DNA of 64,000 bases. Origin: Neoalteromonas arenosi. GTDB lineage: Bacteria; Pseudomonadota; Gammaproteobacteria; Enterobacterales; Alteromonadaceae. Positions 16,427-26,480 of this stretch are shown one piece after another (within the stretch, counting starts at the first letter, position 1; each line of letters starts with the position of its first letter). The stretch spans positions 310,001-374,000 of the forward strand of contig NZ_JAUCBP010000002.1 of NCBI RefSeq assembly GCF_030362855.1, read 5' to 3'. The position numbers and the translations under genes were made by a program. Below the pieces are notes generated by a model that saw only the letters and a program-made list of their open reading frames with translations, had not been told where the DNA came from and made no database searches.

Positions 16427-17881
16427 ATGGACCTTTTAATGCGTATTTTTAAAGCTGTCGCCGTCGTAGGAATTACTGCAACTTTATTCGCCTGTCAGGC
16501 AACCCAGTCGCAACAGAATATATCAAATCAGCAAACGGATAAGCCCAAGAATGTCATTATGGTAGTCGCGGATGGCATGGGGCCAGCGTATATCACAGCG
16601 TATCGAAATTATCGCGACAATCCCAATACTGAAACGGTCGAGCCCGTTGTATTTGATGACATTTTAGTTGGAACGGCGACTACCTATCCAGCCAGTGTAT
16701 CGGGCTATGTTACTGATTCGGCCGCTAGCGCAACTGCATTAGCGGCGGGTATTAAGACTTATAATGGTGCCATTGGTGTTGATGTAAACAAGCAGCCGGT
16801 AAGAACAGTATTGCATCAAGCACGGCTGAATGGCATGAAAACGGGGATTGCAGTTACTTCACAAATCGTCCATGCAACCCCAGCTGCCTATGTTGCGGCC
16901 AATGAAAGCCGTGAAAATTATAATCAACTCGCCGACAGCTATTATGATGACCGAATAAACGAAGACTTTATTTTGGACGTAATGCTAGGTGGTGGACAGC
17001 GCTTTTTTGAACGCAGCGATCGCAATATCACAGGTGAGTTTATCGATGCGGGTTATCAATATGTCGACACCTATAACCAATTAGCTACGCTTACTGAGCC
17101 AACTCGAGTATTGGGCTTGTTTGCGCCAGTAGCGGTGCCTTGGGCATTAGATGATAGTCGAGCAAATCGTCTTGAGTACATGACTCGGCATGCGATAAAA
17201 CACTTGGAAAACGCCAACGGATTCTTCTTACTGGTTGAAGCGAGCTTGGTCGATTGGGCTGGGCATGCAAACGACATTTCTTCTGCGATGGCAGAAATGC
17301 ATGATCTTGCCCTGACAATTCAGTTGTTGCGAGACTATGTGCGCGATAATCCAGACACCTTGGTCGTGTTGACGGCCGACCACAGTACCGGCGGATTGTC
17401 TATTGCGGCCGATGGAGAATACCGTTGGAGCCCAGAGTTTTTGCACTCGATGCAACTTTCTGTACCAACGATGGTTGAAGCGCTCCCGGCGACCGATGAC
17501 TGGGTGGGGTTGGTAGAACAAGGATTTGGTTTTAAATTATCCGAAGCAGAGCAAGATTTAGTACTTAGCATTGACACTTCGTCGTCCAGCTGGGAACAAC
17601 AAGGCATTCTCAACGATATTATTGATGCGCGCACCAATACCGGATGGACTACGTCTGGTCATACGGGTGAAGATGTGGGCGTATTTTCATTTGGGCAAGG
17701 TGCAGAGCGCTTCAGCGGTGCCCAGGACAATACCGCAATCGCCACAAAGTTATTTGACCTATTAGGCACGCAAGTGCGCGGTGAGCAAAACCAAAAACAC
17801 GGGGCTTCTTCCGTGAAGCAAGAAGAAGTATCGGATGAAGGCGCCAATACTTGTTCATTTAAAGACAGCTGGCGCTGCTAG
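16427..17881 (+). CDS. phoA: Alkaline phosphatase, lipoprotein
   Basis: A 484-residue PhoA-superfamily phosphomonoesterase. The first metal ligand region is VADGMGP (47-53), the catalytic Ser98 sits in TDSAASATA, and TADHSTGG and TSGHTGEDV supply later metal ligands. The N-terminus carries a lipobox, LFAC, with Cys23 as lipidation site, so it is probably membrane-anchored in the periplasm rather than soluble as in E. coli. An in-frame ATG at 16439 would give a tighter signal peptide; no good Shine-Dalgarno distinguishes them. It liberates phosphate from organic phosphates. No pho box was recognised upstream. It is convergent with attH, overlapping it by four bases. Confidence 0.92.
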   Translation: MDLLMRIFKAVAVVGITATLFACQATQSQQNISNQQTDKPKNVIMVVADGMGPAYITAYRNYRDNPNTETVEPVVFDDILVGTATTYPASVSGYVTDSAASATALAAGIKTYNGAIGVDVNKQPVRTVLHQARLNGMKTGIAVTSQIVHATPAAYVAANESRENYNQLADSYYDDRINEDFILDVMLGGGQRFFERSDRNITGEFIDAGYQYVDTYNQLATLTEPTRVLGLFAPVAVPWALDDSRANRLEYMTRHAIKHLENANGFFLLVEASLVDWAGHANDISSAMAEMHDLALTIQLLRDYVRDNPDTLVVLTADHSTGGLSIAADGEYRWSPEFLHSMQLSVPTMVEALPATDDWVGLVEQGFGFKLSEAEQDLVLSIDTSSSSWEQQGILNDIIDARTNTGWTTSGHTGEDVGVFSFGQGAERFSGAQDNTAIATKLFDLLGTQVRGEQNQKHGASSVKQEEVSDEGANTCSFKDSWRC

Positions 17882-18975
17882 TAACCAGTAAGCTCCATAA
17901 ACCCAACGCCGCTGTGGCTGCCTGTGATGGTCACAGCGCCCTCGTAGTAGGGGAAGCGCCCTTGATTCCACTGGTCAGGTTTGCGTGGCGTTAACTCAAT
18001 GTCTACGCCGTGATGAGGTATCCTTAGGCGCCAACGTGATGGATACTTGCGCTGCTCCATTCTGGCGTATTCTTGTGGCGTAAGGTTTAGCGCAGTAGGC
18101 GGCAAAGTGCGCGCCGTACCATCAGGGCTAATGAGGGTTCCGGTAATATGATCGGCTTGATCATTTAAACGCATCCGAAAGGCCATCAGTTTTTCACCGT
18201 TATCCAAGTGCAGTGAAAACCAATCCCAGCCTTGGGTTTGCTCATTGAGCACTTGAGAGGTCCACTCATGGTCAAACCAACCCTGTCCAACTAATACCTC
18301 ATTGCCTTGAGTAGTCTGTAACTCACCAGCAACATGAATAAATGGTTGGCTGTAGTACATTGATGCGTGGCTACCATTGGCTGATTTACGGCTATACCCC
18401 TGTTCGCCGTGCAAAACTATCGGGCCTGTAGCAGTCAATTCCAGCGTCAATTCAATATCATCAAGGGGAATATTCAGACGCGCGGGTAATAACTCTGCAG
18501 TAGTTGAGCGCCAGCTCCAATTATCCAGCTGAATGACAAGTGGCTCACTTAAAACACCCGCATGCCTATTGCCACCAGTCGCAAACCGCTCATCAAAGTA
18601 ATGGGTTTGTGGTGTGTGAATTGACGCGTGTGCCATAAATAACTGACCATCTGACCACGCACTTTGGGTTAGTCCGCCGCGGTTAAATCGGAAAAGAGTA
18701 AATTGCACTGAGTAATGCTGTTCTGGATTGCTTTGTGACTTGAGGTTACTGGTGAAATACCACCATTCGACAGCAAAATCAGGGTGGGGTTGGTGGTCGC
18801 GGGGAAAACCAATGGCGTATTCAGGTGATACCTGCGCAAGCGAATTTGACGATTGCACTAAGCCACCGTAGAGTACAGAGGGAGCTTTATTTTGTGGTTG
18901 AGAAAAGTATTGTCCACCGAGGACTATCGCAAATAGTCCTATAGTTATGATGACGAACCCGGTTACTCGCGGCAT
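17878..18975 (-). CDS. AttH-like secreted lipocalin/CrtC-fold protein
   Basis: A 365-residue protein with one N-terminal membrane or signal segment (VIITIGLFAIVLGG) and the EWWYF motif near residue 69, followed by beta-rich sequence with GWDWFSLHLDNG. This matches the AttH / hydroxyneurosporene hydratase CrtC-like lipocalin family. In AttEFGH systems this protein works with an ABC transporter of the FtsX/LolCE class and is thought to handle a lipophilic ligand at the membrane. The gene overlaps the permease by 13 bases, so the three genes are one operon. Carotenoid hydratase activity is unlikely here because no carotenoid genes are present. The function of this system is not firmly known. Confidence 0.8.
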   Translation of the reverse strand: MPRVTGFVIITIGLFAIVLGGQYFSQPQNKAPSVLYGGLVQSSNSLAQVSPEYAIGFPRDHQPHPDFAVEWWYFTSNLKSQSNPEQHYSVQFTLFRFNRGGLTQSAWSDGQLFMAHASIHTPQTHYFDERFATGGNRHAGVLSEPLVIQLDNWSWRSTTAELLPARLNIPLDDIELTLELTATGPIVLHGEQGYSRKSANGSHASMYYSQPFIHVAGELQTTQGNEVLVGQGWFDHEWTSQVLNEQTQGWDWFSLHLDNGEKLMAFRMRLNDQADHITGTLISPDGTARTLPPTALNLTPQEYARMEQRKYPSRWRLRIPHHGVDIELTPRKPDQWNQGRFPYYEGAVTITGSHSGVGFMELTGY

Positions 18976-21425
18976 TGGATTTGCTCCTTCAACGAACCGG
19001 ATTGGCTCAGCAAAATCGACGCACTGGTGAATAAGCTTATGATCACAAGGCTAGTCACCATGGCAAAAAGGATAGCTAGCCAGTCAACTGTCAATGGAAA
19101 CATCCACTGGAACGCGACTACGTTGACTTTTTTTACCAGCACGTAAGCGAGCGCAAGTCCAAATGGCAACGCACACAACGCGGTTATTAACGCGATTATC
19201 AAATATTGTCCGATTAAACTGGCAATAAGTTGCATGCGAGTCACGCCAATACTGCGCAAAACGCCACTGATGTTTTGCGTCTGGTTTGTGATCAATAAAA
19301 TTGACGTGATCAGAGAGAATACCGCTACCAGCAAGGTTACTAGGTTCAATGCATCTGTGATCACAAACGTTTGATCAAATGCAGCAAGGCTGACTTCTAA
19401 TAGCCTCGCTCGCGAGTAAAGGCGCTCATGGGATAATCCCAACTCATCCAAATACTGTTTAAGCGCGATATTATCTTGTGTATGAATCGCCATCACTCTT
19501 ACCGCCTGTGACATTGCTTGCTCATATGTCCAAGTGGTTTGTAGCAGTAAATTGAGCGGTAACAATACTTGGGTATCTGGATTGCCGAAATCATAGTGAA
19601 TACCCACTACCGTCAAATCCATCGTCTTGTCTGCAACAGCAATAGATAAAGTGTCGCCTACATCAAGTCCGTGGCGATAGGCCAATTGTTGATTGATAAA
19701 TAGGCCTCGATGGGCGCGAAACTGATTTAAGCCATCGGGCAGAAGCTTCTCAACTTTAAGCCCGTTTAAGTATTCGGTAGTCGCCGGATAACTGTAGGTT
19801 TGTGCGGCAAAACCTCCATTCTCATGCTGCCAATACAGATTCATTTGATAGCGCTCTTGAGTTCTGATCCCCTCATTGTCGAGTCGCTCCTTTACCGTTA
19901 GGAGGGCACCAGTATCACCGTAGTAATAGTGTTCGGCGATCAATCGATGTTGAAGCCAGTCCTCAGTTGCGCTGCGAAAACTGTCGACCATTGTTGTCAT
20001 GCCGATATGGGTGGCCAATGCAATAAAAAACGCAGCGCAAGCCAGCCTACTATGGACTGCAATGACATTGGCATGGGAAAAGGTCCAATGGATCAACGGA
20101 CCAGTGCGGTGACTTACATTCACCAATAGACGAATAATGGTGGGGTACAGCCAATATAGACAGGCTACACCGCTTAATAACAACATGGCTACAGTGGCAA
20201 ATACCATGCTAAGTTGCCCAGCGAATAAAATACCAATGAGTGCTATGCCCGCTAGTAACAGGCTAAAAAATAGCGCTTTGGAAACAGCAAGGCTTGATTC
20301 CGTTGAAGGGGTAATATGGCTCAATTGACTCGCTAGACGCTTGATAGGCACCGACGCGCTGATGAGCGTGGCAAGTATGCATATCGCAATGATGGGAACA
20401 TAAATAGGAAAGTGGAGCAGTTCACCTAATGATACCGGAACACCAAATAAGTTGTTTAACGTAGTGGCAATGGATGGGGCTAGAAGGAACGCCGTGAGTT
20501 GACCGAGAAAAATTCCAATCACGGCCCCAATCAATGCATATAACGCTAGTTCAACTTGTAACAAACGGACGATAACCGTCCGCGGAATACCCATCTGTCG
20601 AAATATTTTTAGCATGCGTGATCTACCCGCCATAAATAAGTTGAGCGCGTTTATCACAATAAAAAAGCAAACTAAAAACATCACCAAAGACATTGCTAAT
20701 AGGCTCATATGAAAACTGCGGGTAATGGCGATAGGGCTATCCTCTGCAGTATATGGCGTATATTGAAGTTGTCGGTCAGCCAGAAAAGCTACGATGTCTC
20801 GCTTGTATTCGGTTGCAAAAACGACATAGTTGGGTTGCAGCGCAATGTTCAATTGTGCGAACGCGTGCAAATCTAACAGTACTGTTGCATGTGAGTCTTG
20901 TGTTGAAGCCAATGAAACCCAAGGCAAACTGACAGTCTGATCATTGATTGTAAGCGCTATCGCAGTATCAGCAGAAAGACGCGCCGCAATATCTTGGGAA
21001 ACGGCGATGACACTGACTAGGCCTAACGGGTCAGGCACCGCATCGCTAACGAGTGACGCTAGCGCTGCAGCATCAACCGCATAAACGGTGACTTCAAGTG
21101 CGTCACCGTTGACAGTGAGTTGCGTATTTTCACGTTGAAACGCTACGACTTCGCGAAAGCCTGCAGCTCTAATTTGGCTATAAAAGGCACGATGTTGCGC
21201 AACAGTCATCGGTTCAACGCTATTAATCGTACCTGCGACTTTAAGGTCTGCGTGCAGGGGGATTAAAGATGATTGCCGCTGGTAATCTTGAAGTGCAGCA
21301 TTATTGAGAATCAAAACTGCTGATAAGCCGGCTGCCGCTGCCGTTACCGCTAAAATTAGCCATAACACTGGCCATGGATGTTGTTTTGCGTGCCCAGCGC
21401 TGGCTTTCAGAATGACGCTGTACAT
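18963..21425 (-). CDS. ABC transporter permease, FtsX-like (AttFG-type)
   Basis: An 820-residue permease with an N-terminal membrane segment (PWPVLWLILAVTAAAAGL), a large periplasmic domain to about residue 235, then groups of membrane segments at about 237-430 and a second periplasmic domain (about 470-690) followed by three more membrane segments. Two FtsX-type halves are thus fused in one chain, the layout of MacB/LolC-like exporters of the AttF/AttG group. No own ATPase domain is present; it is supplied by the next gene upstream, which ends one base before this ATG. Such permeases act as mechanotransmitters or lipoprotein/lipid extractors rather than channels. Confidence 0.85.
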   Translation of the reverse strand: MYSVILKASAGHAKQHPWPVLWLILAVTAAAAGLSAVLILNNAALQDYQRQSSLIPLHADLKVAGTINSVEPMTVAQHRAFYSQIRAAGFREVVAFQRENTQLTVNGDALEVTVYAVDAAALASLVSDAVPDPLGLVSVIAVSQDIAARLSADTAIALTINDQTVSLPWVSLASTQDSHATVLLDLHAFAQLNIALQPNYVVFATEYKRDIVAFLADRQLQYTPYTAEDSPIAITRSFHMSLLAMSLVMFLVCFFIVINALNLFMAGRSRMLKIFRQMGIPRTVIVRLLQVELALYALIGAVIGIFLGQLTAFLLAPSIATTLNNLFGVPVSLGELLHFPIYVPIIAICILATLISASVPIKRLASQLSHITPSTESSLAVSKALFFSLLLAGIALIGILFAGQLSMVFATVAMLLLSGVACLYWLYPTIIRLLVNVSHRTGPLIHWTFSHANVIAVHSRLACAAFFIALATHIGMTTMVDSFRSATEDWLQHRLIAEHYYYGDTGALLTVKERLDNEGIRTQERYQMNLYWQHENGGFAAQTYSYPATTEYLNGLKVEKLLPDGLNQFRAHRGLFINQQLAYRHGLDVGDTLSIAVADKTMDLTVVGIHYDFGNPDTQVLLPLNLLLQTTWTYEQAMSQAVRVMAIHTQDNIALKQYLDELGLSHERLYSRARLLEVSLAAFDQTFVITDALNLVTLLVAVFSLITSILLITNQTQNISGVLRSIGVTRMQLIASLIGQYLIIALITALCALPFGLALAYVLVKKVNVVAFQWMFPLTVDWLAILFAMVTSLVIISLFTSASILLSQSGSLKEQIQCRE

Positions 21426-21426
21426 T

Positions 21427-22125
21427 TCAGCTCTTCTGTAATGATGGCGTGATCTTTGTCAGCTGCCCTGATGTCATGTGGTAGGCGTCATCGGCTAAGG
21501 CCGCAACGTCATTACTGTGAGTGACAAGCAAAAGAGTGGTATTAAGAGCGCGGCAAGTAGAAAATAATAGCTCACTGACTGCACTGCTGGTATGTTCATC
21601 CAGGTTACCTGTGGGTTCATCAGCAAATACAACACGGGGTTTGTGCGCCAGCGCTCGAGCGATAGCTACGCGCTGCTGCTCGCCGCCGGATAACTTTGTA
21701 ACGCGTTGGTTGCGCATATCTGCAATGCCTAATTGTTGCATTAGGTTGTTGATATGATGCGGGTCTAAATTACCCGCTAAACGTGCTGTAAAAGCAATAT
21801 TGTCTTCTACATTAAGGCTTTCAAGTAAGTGAAACTGTTGAAATACAATACCAATAGTATGACGCCGAAAATAGTCCAGTCGCGTTTCGTCATAGTTATG
21901 GATGGCATGCTTAGCAACTATCAGGGTACCGGCGCAGGGGTGATCTAACCCTGAAAGGAGGTGCAGAAGGGTGGTTTTACCGCAACCACTAGCTCCTTGA
22001 ACTGAGGCACTTTGGCCTTGCTCAATCAATAACTCCAAGTTGTCGATTATCGCTATACCGTTTTTTTGAGCATTCTGGCGATGTGAACTAGCAATATTCT
22101 TGACCAGGTTTCTGACCTCAATCAA
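21427..22125 (-). CDS. ABC transporter ATP-binding protein (AttE/LolD-like)
   Basis: A 232-residue ATPase with Walker A GASGCGKT (44-51), Q-loop QQFHLLESL, signature LSGGEQQRV, Walker B VVFADEPTG and the switch His in LVTHS. It belongs to the MacB/LolD/FtsE class that pairs with FtsX-like permeases. It is the first gene of the attE–permease–attH operon. The 22126-22176 gap upstream is short and separates it from a gene in the same direction, so transcription may begin upstream of the VC0807-like gene. All catalytic motifs are intact. Confidence 0.92.
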   Translation of the reverse strand: MIEVRNLVKNIASSHRQNAQKNGIAIIDNLELLIEQGQSASVQGASGCGKTTLLHLLSGLDHPCAGTLIVAKHAIHNYDETRLDYFRRHTIGIVFQQFHLLESLNVEDNIAFTARLAGNLDPHHINNLMQQLGIADMRNQRVTKLSGGEQQRVAIARALAHKPRVVFADEPTGNLDEHTSSAVSELLFSTCRALNTTLLLVTHSNDVAALADDAYHMTSGQLTKITPSLQKS

Positions 22126-22176
22126 TGCGCATATCCTCGCGTTTTTCAGTTGGATACGTGCACCACCGCAAAAAGA

Positions 22177-22893
22177 TTATTGGTTGAGAAACTCCTCAAT
22201 GTCTTCACCGGTAATCTTTTTGATTTGAGCAAACAAATACCATAAAGCTGTAATAAGTAAGATCATACTGGGGATAACAATTACAGGGTAACTCAATGCC
22301 GTCATGCGCCCCAGTTCTTCAGTGTATTCGGTGGTGCCTGGAGGGCTAACCAAAATCACTCTAGCTAGCACATAATTAAGTACTGCAGACAGAAAGAATG
22401 AACTTGCGACGATATACGAGCTATTCGCTACTTTGCGATTGAACTCTTCGGTTCGGCCCTTTTCGTCTAAAACCTGAGTAAGGTGTGGCCAATTGATGAT
22501 TTGCTCGTTTAAGACCAAAATTTTCACCAGTGGCTTATTGGTGTACTGAGTAACTATGACCGCGATGCCGATAAATGCCGGAATGGCAGCCTCTTTAATT
22601 GCGATATATTCAGCCGGAAGTTCTAGCAAGCTAATACCGCCCGTTAGCAGTACGCTAATGATACCCAGAACCGAAAACGGATTGACCTTGCCAGACGATT
22701 TCAGGTCCCACAAGCCATAGCCGATGGGAAAGCTCAGTGCCGCGACGATACTCCATGCTGGCCCGAGGTACTGATCGGAACTGGCATAAGTCATGATGAC
22801 AACGGGAATGATAATGTTGAAAATCAGATTGCCAAAAAAACCACTGTTCTGTGGCGGCTTCTCGCTAGTCGGCTTAACTGTTTCTTGACTCAT
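22177..22893 (-). CDS. VC0807-family multi-spanning membrane protein, function unknown
   Basis: A 238-residue protein with about six hydrophobic spans (around residues 20-40, 45-60, 72-90, 100-115, 158-178 and 203-223) and charged cytoplasmic-looking ends (EKPPQ at the start, KKITGEDIEEFLNQ at the end). The YGLWDLKSSGKVNPF and FNRKVANSSYIV segments resemble the VC0807-like group, remotely related to septation protein A-type membrane proteins. I recognise the family resemblance but no function. It lies between a rhomboid gene and the ABC operon on the same strand. Confidence 0.6.
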   Translation of the reverse strand: MSQETVKPTSEKPPQNSGFFGNLIFNIIIPVVIMTYASSDQYLGPAWSIVAALSFPIGYGLWDLKSSGKVNPFSVLGIISVLLTGGISLLELPAEYIAIKEAAIPAFIGIAVIVTQYTNKPLVKILVLNEQIINWPHLTQVLDEKGRTEEFNRKVANSSYIVASSFFLSAVLNYVLARVILVSPPGTTEYTEELGRMTALSYPVIVIPSMILLITALWYLFAQIKKITGEDIEEFLNQ

Positions 22894-22941
22894 ACTACAA
22901 TTGGGTATCGGTGGCTCGGTCTGCCAGTATAGCGCTTGATA

Positions 22942-23499
22942 TTACTTTGCCCAATACCACGCGGCAATTATTCCGCTTATAAAACCAAATAGATGTGACT
23001 CCCAACTAACAAAACCACCGGTTGGCAAAATCCCCAGTAATAATGAGCCATACAGAATGGCAACCACGATGGAAATAAACATCATGCGCTTGCGTTTGCT
23101 CCGCCAGCCAGCTAACAACAGGAAGCCAAAGTATCCATAGACAACGCCACTAGCACCAAGGTGCATTGCGGTGCGGCCAAATAACCACACACACAAACCC
23201 GTGAAAGTAATAATCCACAGTGAAATTCCGAGCATGCGTCGCTGGTTTTGGGTTGTCATAAGCAACAGCATAACCACTAATGTGGTTAAGTTGGCGAGTA
23301 AATGCGCCCAATTACCATGAATGAAGGGGCTGGTGAAAATCATTGGTAAAGAGTTAACGCTGCGCGGTAGCAGGCCAAAGCCGGACAGCATGCGTCCAGT
23401 GAACATATTGATAATCTCGATGATGATCAAAACAAAACAGATAACCAAGATAAAGCGCAAATGAGTTTTTACCGCCATGTTGTTCTCGTACTCAAACAT
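22942..23499 (-). CDS. Rhomboid family intramembrane serine protease
   Basis: About 185 residues, six-span core. The catalytic Ser is in HLGASGVVYG and the catalytic His in WESHLFGF, with the HGNWAHLLANL motif of the second span conserved, so an active Ser-His dyad is expected. It cleaves single-span membrane proteins inside the bilayer. It is small, without extra domains. ATG at 23499 is used; a TTG one codon earlier and an ATG at 23478 are alternatives, and none has a strong ribosome site. A rhombosortase role for GlyGly-CTERM substrates cannot be claimed, because no such substrate gene is nearby. Confidence 0.88.
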   Translation of the reverse strand: MFEYENNMAVKTHLRFILVICFVLIIIEIINMFTGRMLSGFGLLPRSVNSLPMIFTSPFIHGNWAHLLANLTTLVVMLLLMTTQNQRRMLGISLWIITFTGLCVWLFGRTAMHLGASGVVYGYFGFLLLAGWRSKRKRMMFISIVVAILYGSLLLGILPTGGFVSWESHLFGFISGIIAAWYWAK

Positions 23500-23642
23500 C
23501 AAATGCTATCTTAGCCTAATTCAATCGGCGTCGGTTGATTAGTGATAAATCCTTACAAAAATTATCAGTATAGGTTTGTGACTTGCACCACTGACTTGTG
23601 TACTCTTAGCCATTGAATTGTATCGGGCATGAGTAGGAAGTA

Positions 23643-24215
23643 GTGATGAAAAAGCGCCATTTGGGTTTTGCGATCAACCTATTGGCTTTGGCCTTATTTT
23701 TTCCAGGGATTTTATTACCCATGATCGCTTTAGATATGGAAATGGCGGCAAATTTGAGTGGCTCAGCATTCGTAACCGAACTGTTAAATAAAGAACTGTC
23801 GATTATTGCCACAGTAAAAGACTTGTGGGTAGATGAGCGCTTTCTAGTAGCAATTTTAATATTTGCCTTTTCTGTATGTATACCAATGGCTAAAACGTCG
23901 CTTGTAAGTATTGCTTACCTGCAAAAAAATAAACGTAGAGAGCAACGATTGTTGCGTTTTGTGACAGGGATTGGCAAGTGGTCAATGGCGGACGTTTTCG
24001 TCGTGGCAGTTTTCTTAGCTATTTTATCTACCAACCATGCCAACACTTCACAAGTACAAGAGTTTAATGTTTTTGGCTTGTCATTTGCGGTTGAGGTGAG
24101 TACTCAGACTCTATCTGCGGTTGGCCATGGTTTTTATTACTTCACAGCTTATTGTTTATTATCGCTGGCCGGCACTCAGCTGTATCTGCACGGTGTTGAA
24201 AGCACTAAACAATAA
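23643..24215 (+). CDS. PqiA-family (paraquat-inducible protein A) membrane protein
   Basis: A 190-residue protein with four predicted membrane spans and the [17 protein letters not shown] motif that marks PqiA domains, together with the conserved PMAKT in the second span. E. coli PqiA has two such domains and zinc-finger-like Cys pairs; here there is one domain and no Cys motifs, so this is a single-domain version. PqiA-type proteins work with MCE proteins in envelope lipid transport; no pqiB or pqiC is adjacent. It is convergent with the ATP-grasp gene, overlapping by 11 bases. Confidence 0.85.
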   Translation: MMKKRHLGFAINLLALALFFPGILLPMIALDMEMAANLSGSAFVTELLNKELSIIATVKDLWVDERFLVAILIFAFSVCIPMAKTSLVSIAYLQKNKRREQRLLRFVTGIGKWSMADVFVVAVFLAILSTNHANTSQVQEFNVFGLSFAVEVSTQTLSAVGHGFYYFTAYCLLSLAGTQLYLHGVESTKQ

Positions 24216-25395
24216 TATGCGGAATATAGCGCGATAAGTCTTGAGTGATAGGAGAGCGATCTTCACGCACCGAAATACCGGCAGGCACATCATCAACCAG
24301 CCAAGAACCAATTAAGGTGTGATTATCTGCATAACGGGGCAGGGCGTGGAAGGCTTGAACGATCATCCCTTCTTCGCCGTAGGGACCATCTGTTTCCAAC
24401 ACCGTATTATCACCTTCAGTGATTTTAATATTCGCGCCTTCGCGACTGTAAATCGGTTTGTGCACCCAGCGCTGCGTTTTGGCAAGGTTCACGTTGCCTG
24501 CATTCACATCGCTTGCGAAGTATGCAGGTAATAAATTAGGGTGATTGGGAAACATATCCCACAATAGCGGCATTAGCGCTTTATTCGACAATACCGTTTT
24601 CCACAGGGGCTCCAACCATTGGGTAGGGCATTGTAAAATGGCGTCAGCAAATGCTTCGCGCTGCATAAACTCCCACGGGTAAAGTTTAAAACAGGCGTCG
24701 ATTCGTCGATCATCGAGATCAGTAAAAACCTGCATATCGTCAGCATCTATTCCAAGGCCAATATCTTCAATAAACACGAAGCGGTTGGCAATGCCGGCTT
24801 CTGCGGCGCAATCTTGCAAATACTGTACGGTACCGCGGTCTTCAACCGTATCTTTACAGCAACTGAAGTGCAGTTGCTCCATGTTTTTTTGACGGGCGAT
24901 GAAGGCAAGGCGATTAACTAACTTTTCTTGCAGCGAATTAAATTGATCGGACTGCCGGGGCAATTTGCCAGTATTAACGTTATCTTCCAGCCACAACCAT
25001 TGCCAAAATCCCGATTCATACAGCGAGGTTGGTGTATCGGCGTTGTTCTCCAGTAGCTTGGCTGGCCCTTTACCGTCGTAGACCAAGTCTAAACGCGAGT
25101 ACAGCGACGGATCGCGGCGCTGCCAGGAATCAGCAATAACAGACCAAAAGGCCTCGGGGATTTGAAATTTTTGTAATAGCGCTTCACTGTTTACTACCCG
25201 CTCGACCACCGCAAGACACATCTGATGCAACTCTGCAGTGGGATCTTCTAAGTCGTTTTCAATTTGCGCTAGTGTAAACTGATAGTAGGCACTCTCATCC
25301 CAATAGGGCTCGCCATACATAGTATGAAAATGAAAGCCAAATTCGGTTGCTCGTTGTCGCCAATTTTGTCGTTCTGCGATGGGGATCCGCAGCAA
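24205..25395 (-). CDS. Glutathionylspermidine synthase-like ATP-grasp ligase (YgiC/YjfC type)
   Basis: A 396-residue ATP-grasp amidoligase matching the C-terminal synthetase domain of Gsp (E. coli YgiC/YjfC): [22 protein letters not shown] near the N-terminus, [20 protein letters not shown] and [13 protein letters not shown] around the ATP site. The amidase domain of full Gsp is lacking. The start is taken as TTG at 25395, preceded by GGGGAGG with five bases spacing and directly after the stop of the DUF1190 gene; the longer frame from 25470 would overlap that gene. It ligates amines or peptides to a carboxylate using ATP; the true substrate in this operon is unknown. It is the last gene of a seven-gene unit. 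Confidence 0.88.
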   Translation of the reverse strand: MLRIPIAERQNWRQRATEFGFHFHTMYGEPYWDESAYYQFTLAQIENDLEDPTAELHQMCLAVVERVVNSEALLQKFQIPEAFWSVIADSWQRRDPSLYSRLDLVYDGKGPAKLLENNADTPTSLYESGFWQWLWLEDNVNTGKLPRQSDQFNSLQEKLVNRLAFIARQKNMEQLHFSCCKDTVEDRGTVQYLQDCAAEAGIANRFVFIEDIGLGIDADDMQVFTDLDDRRIDACFKLYPWEFMQREAFADAILQCPTQWLEPLWKTVLSNKALMPLLWDMFPNHPNLLPAYFASDVNAGNVNLAKTQRWVHKPIYSREGANIKITEGDNTVLETDGPYGEEGMIVQAFHALPRYADNHTLIGSWLVDDVPAGISVREDRSPITQDLSRYIPHIIV

Positions 25396-25396
25396 G

Positions 25397-26014
25397 TTAG
25401 CCTCCCCATCCTGATTTACGTGACGAGCTTCCCCAGCTAGATTTCGCCCTGACGCTACTGCCGAATCCACCGCGCTTAATAGTGCGGGTTACTGCGGGCT
25501 TCTTGTCATAGGTGGAAGAGCGTACGCGGTAATTGCGCTTTCTAATATCACCGTCAAATACAGTGCCATCAGCCATTGCCCAGCGCATTCTAAAGGGTGA
25601 ATACGGCGAGTAAGAGGTGTACAGCGGTTGGTAGTAATAACGATTCGGTGATAGCAGGTTACTGACCATATAACCGGCCATAAAGGGCATAAAAAACGAA
25701 CCTCTATCGGTATCAACTTCGCGGCACTGATGGGTGCCAAACTCGTATTCGCAGTCCGATTCGGTGGCAAACTTAGGCCCAGTGCGTGTCGCTTCAGCCA
25801 AGGCTTCTTCGTAGGCTGTTCTGCACGTCGCTGCAGCCTCGGCTGGATTGTCTTCAATGCACTCGTCTAAGGTAGTGTAAATAACACTCTCTTGGCGGTC
25901 GCCACCACAAGCCGATAAAAATACGCTAGCGACACCGAGTGCAAGCGGTTTAATCGCGAAGCTCTTGCGCATGCGCGCCAGACGGATTGACGCAGAGCGT
26001 TTACGAATAGTCAT
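25397..26014 (-). CDS. DUF1190 family lipoprotein (YgiB-like)
   Basis: A 205-residue protein of the YgiB/DUF1190 family, the usual neighbour of the YgiC ATP-grasp ligase. After a basic N-terminus it has a lipobox-like LSACGG near residue 36, suggesting an exported lipoprotein. Several Cys (DECIEDN, ATCRTAY, SDCEYEF, HQCRE) are in the mature part, and the C-terminus is rich in Ser, Gly, Arg and Lys ([12 protein letters not shown]), a low-complexity tail. ATG at 26014 follows GGAGGGACAG. Function unknown. It could be the substrate of the adjacent ligase or its anchor, which is inference. Confidence 0.85.
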   Translation of the reverse strand: MTIRKRSASIRLARMRKSFAIKPLALGVASVFLSACGGDRQESVIYTTLDECIEDNPAEAAATCRTAYEEALAEATRTGPKFATESDCEYEFGTHQCREVDTDRGSFFMPFMAGYMVSNLLSPNRYYYQPLYTSYSPYSPFRMRWAMADGTVFDGDIRKRNYRVRSSTYDKKPAVTRTIKRGGFGSSVRAKSSWGSSSRKSGWGG

Positions 26015-26027
26015 AACTGTCCCTCCG

Positions 26028-26444
26028 TTAATAGGTCATACAAGCGGCGTTGATTGTGCCTACTGCGATAGAGACTGCGGCTAACATAATGCCGGCAGAA
26101 ACCTCATTGTTGTTAATACGCTCGGCAATCTTAGGCATAAAAGTGAAACGCAAAATCGCAAATGCCAGCGCCTGTGCAATGATTGCAACTACACCCCAAA
26201 CAACAAAATCGACCAGCGAGAGAGAGTTGGCAGCCGCTCCTCCCAATGCAATGGCAAAACCGATAATTGCTCCGCCAAAACCAACTGCGGCGGCAATACT
26301 CTGTTGCTCTTTAACCAGCTTCCATTCGTCGTGCGGTGTTACCAGCGCGTAGACCAGTTTAAAAACAAAGATAAAGGCGATACTGATGGCGAAATACAAG
26401 GCAAAATTGCCCAGTCCGGCGATTGAATCTAGTAATGCATCCAT
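26028..26444 (-). CDS. DUF350 family membrane protein (YjfL-like)
   Basis: A 138-residue protein with four hydrophobic spans (about 13-33, 47-70, 75-95 and 115-135) in the Gly/Ala-rich style of DUF350, whose members usually come as tandem two-helix repeats. The E. coli counterpart YjfL sits in the same kind of cluster. The protein is probably an inner-membrane component of the operon's machinery. It is separated by 13 bases from the DUF1190 gene and by 36 from the DUF2491 gene. No catalytic residues are recognised. Confidence 0.87.
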   Translation of the reverse strand: MDALLDSIAGLGNFALYFAISIAFIFVFKLVYALVTPHDEWKLVKEQQSIAAAVGFGGAIIGFAIALGGAAANSLSLVDFVVWGVVAIIAQALAFAILRFTFMPKIAERINNNEVSAGIMLAAVSIAVGTINAACMTY

Positions 26445-26480
26445 GAGGTGTCCTCTACGTTATAAATTGTGTTAGTTTTG

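Noticed and set aside
22942-23499. Rhombosortase assignment for the rhomboid protease
   Set aside because: No GlyGly-CTERM substrate is near and the sequence fits a generic rhomboid.
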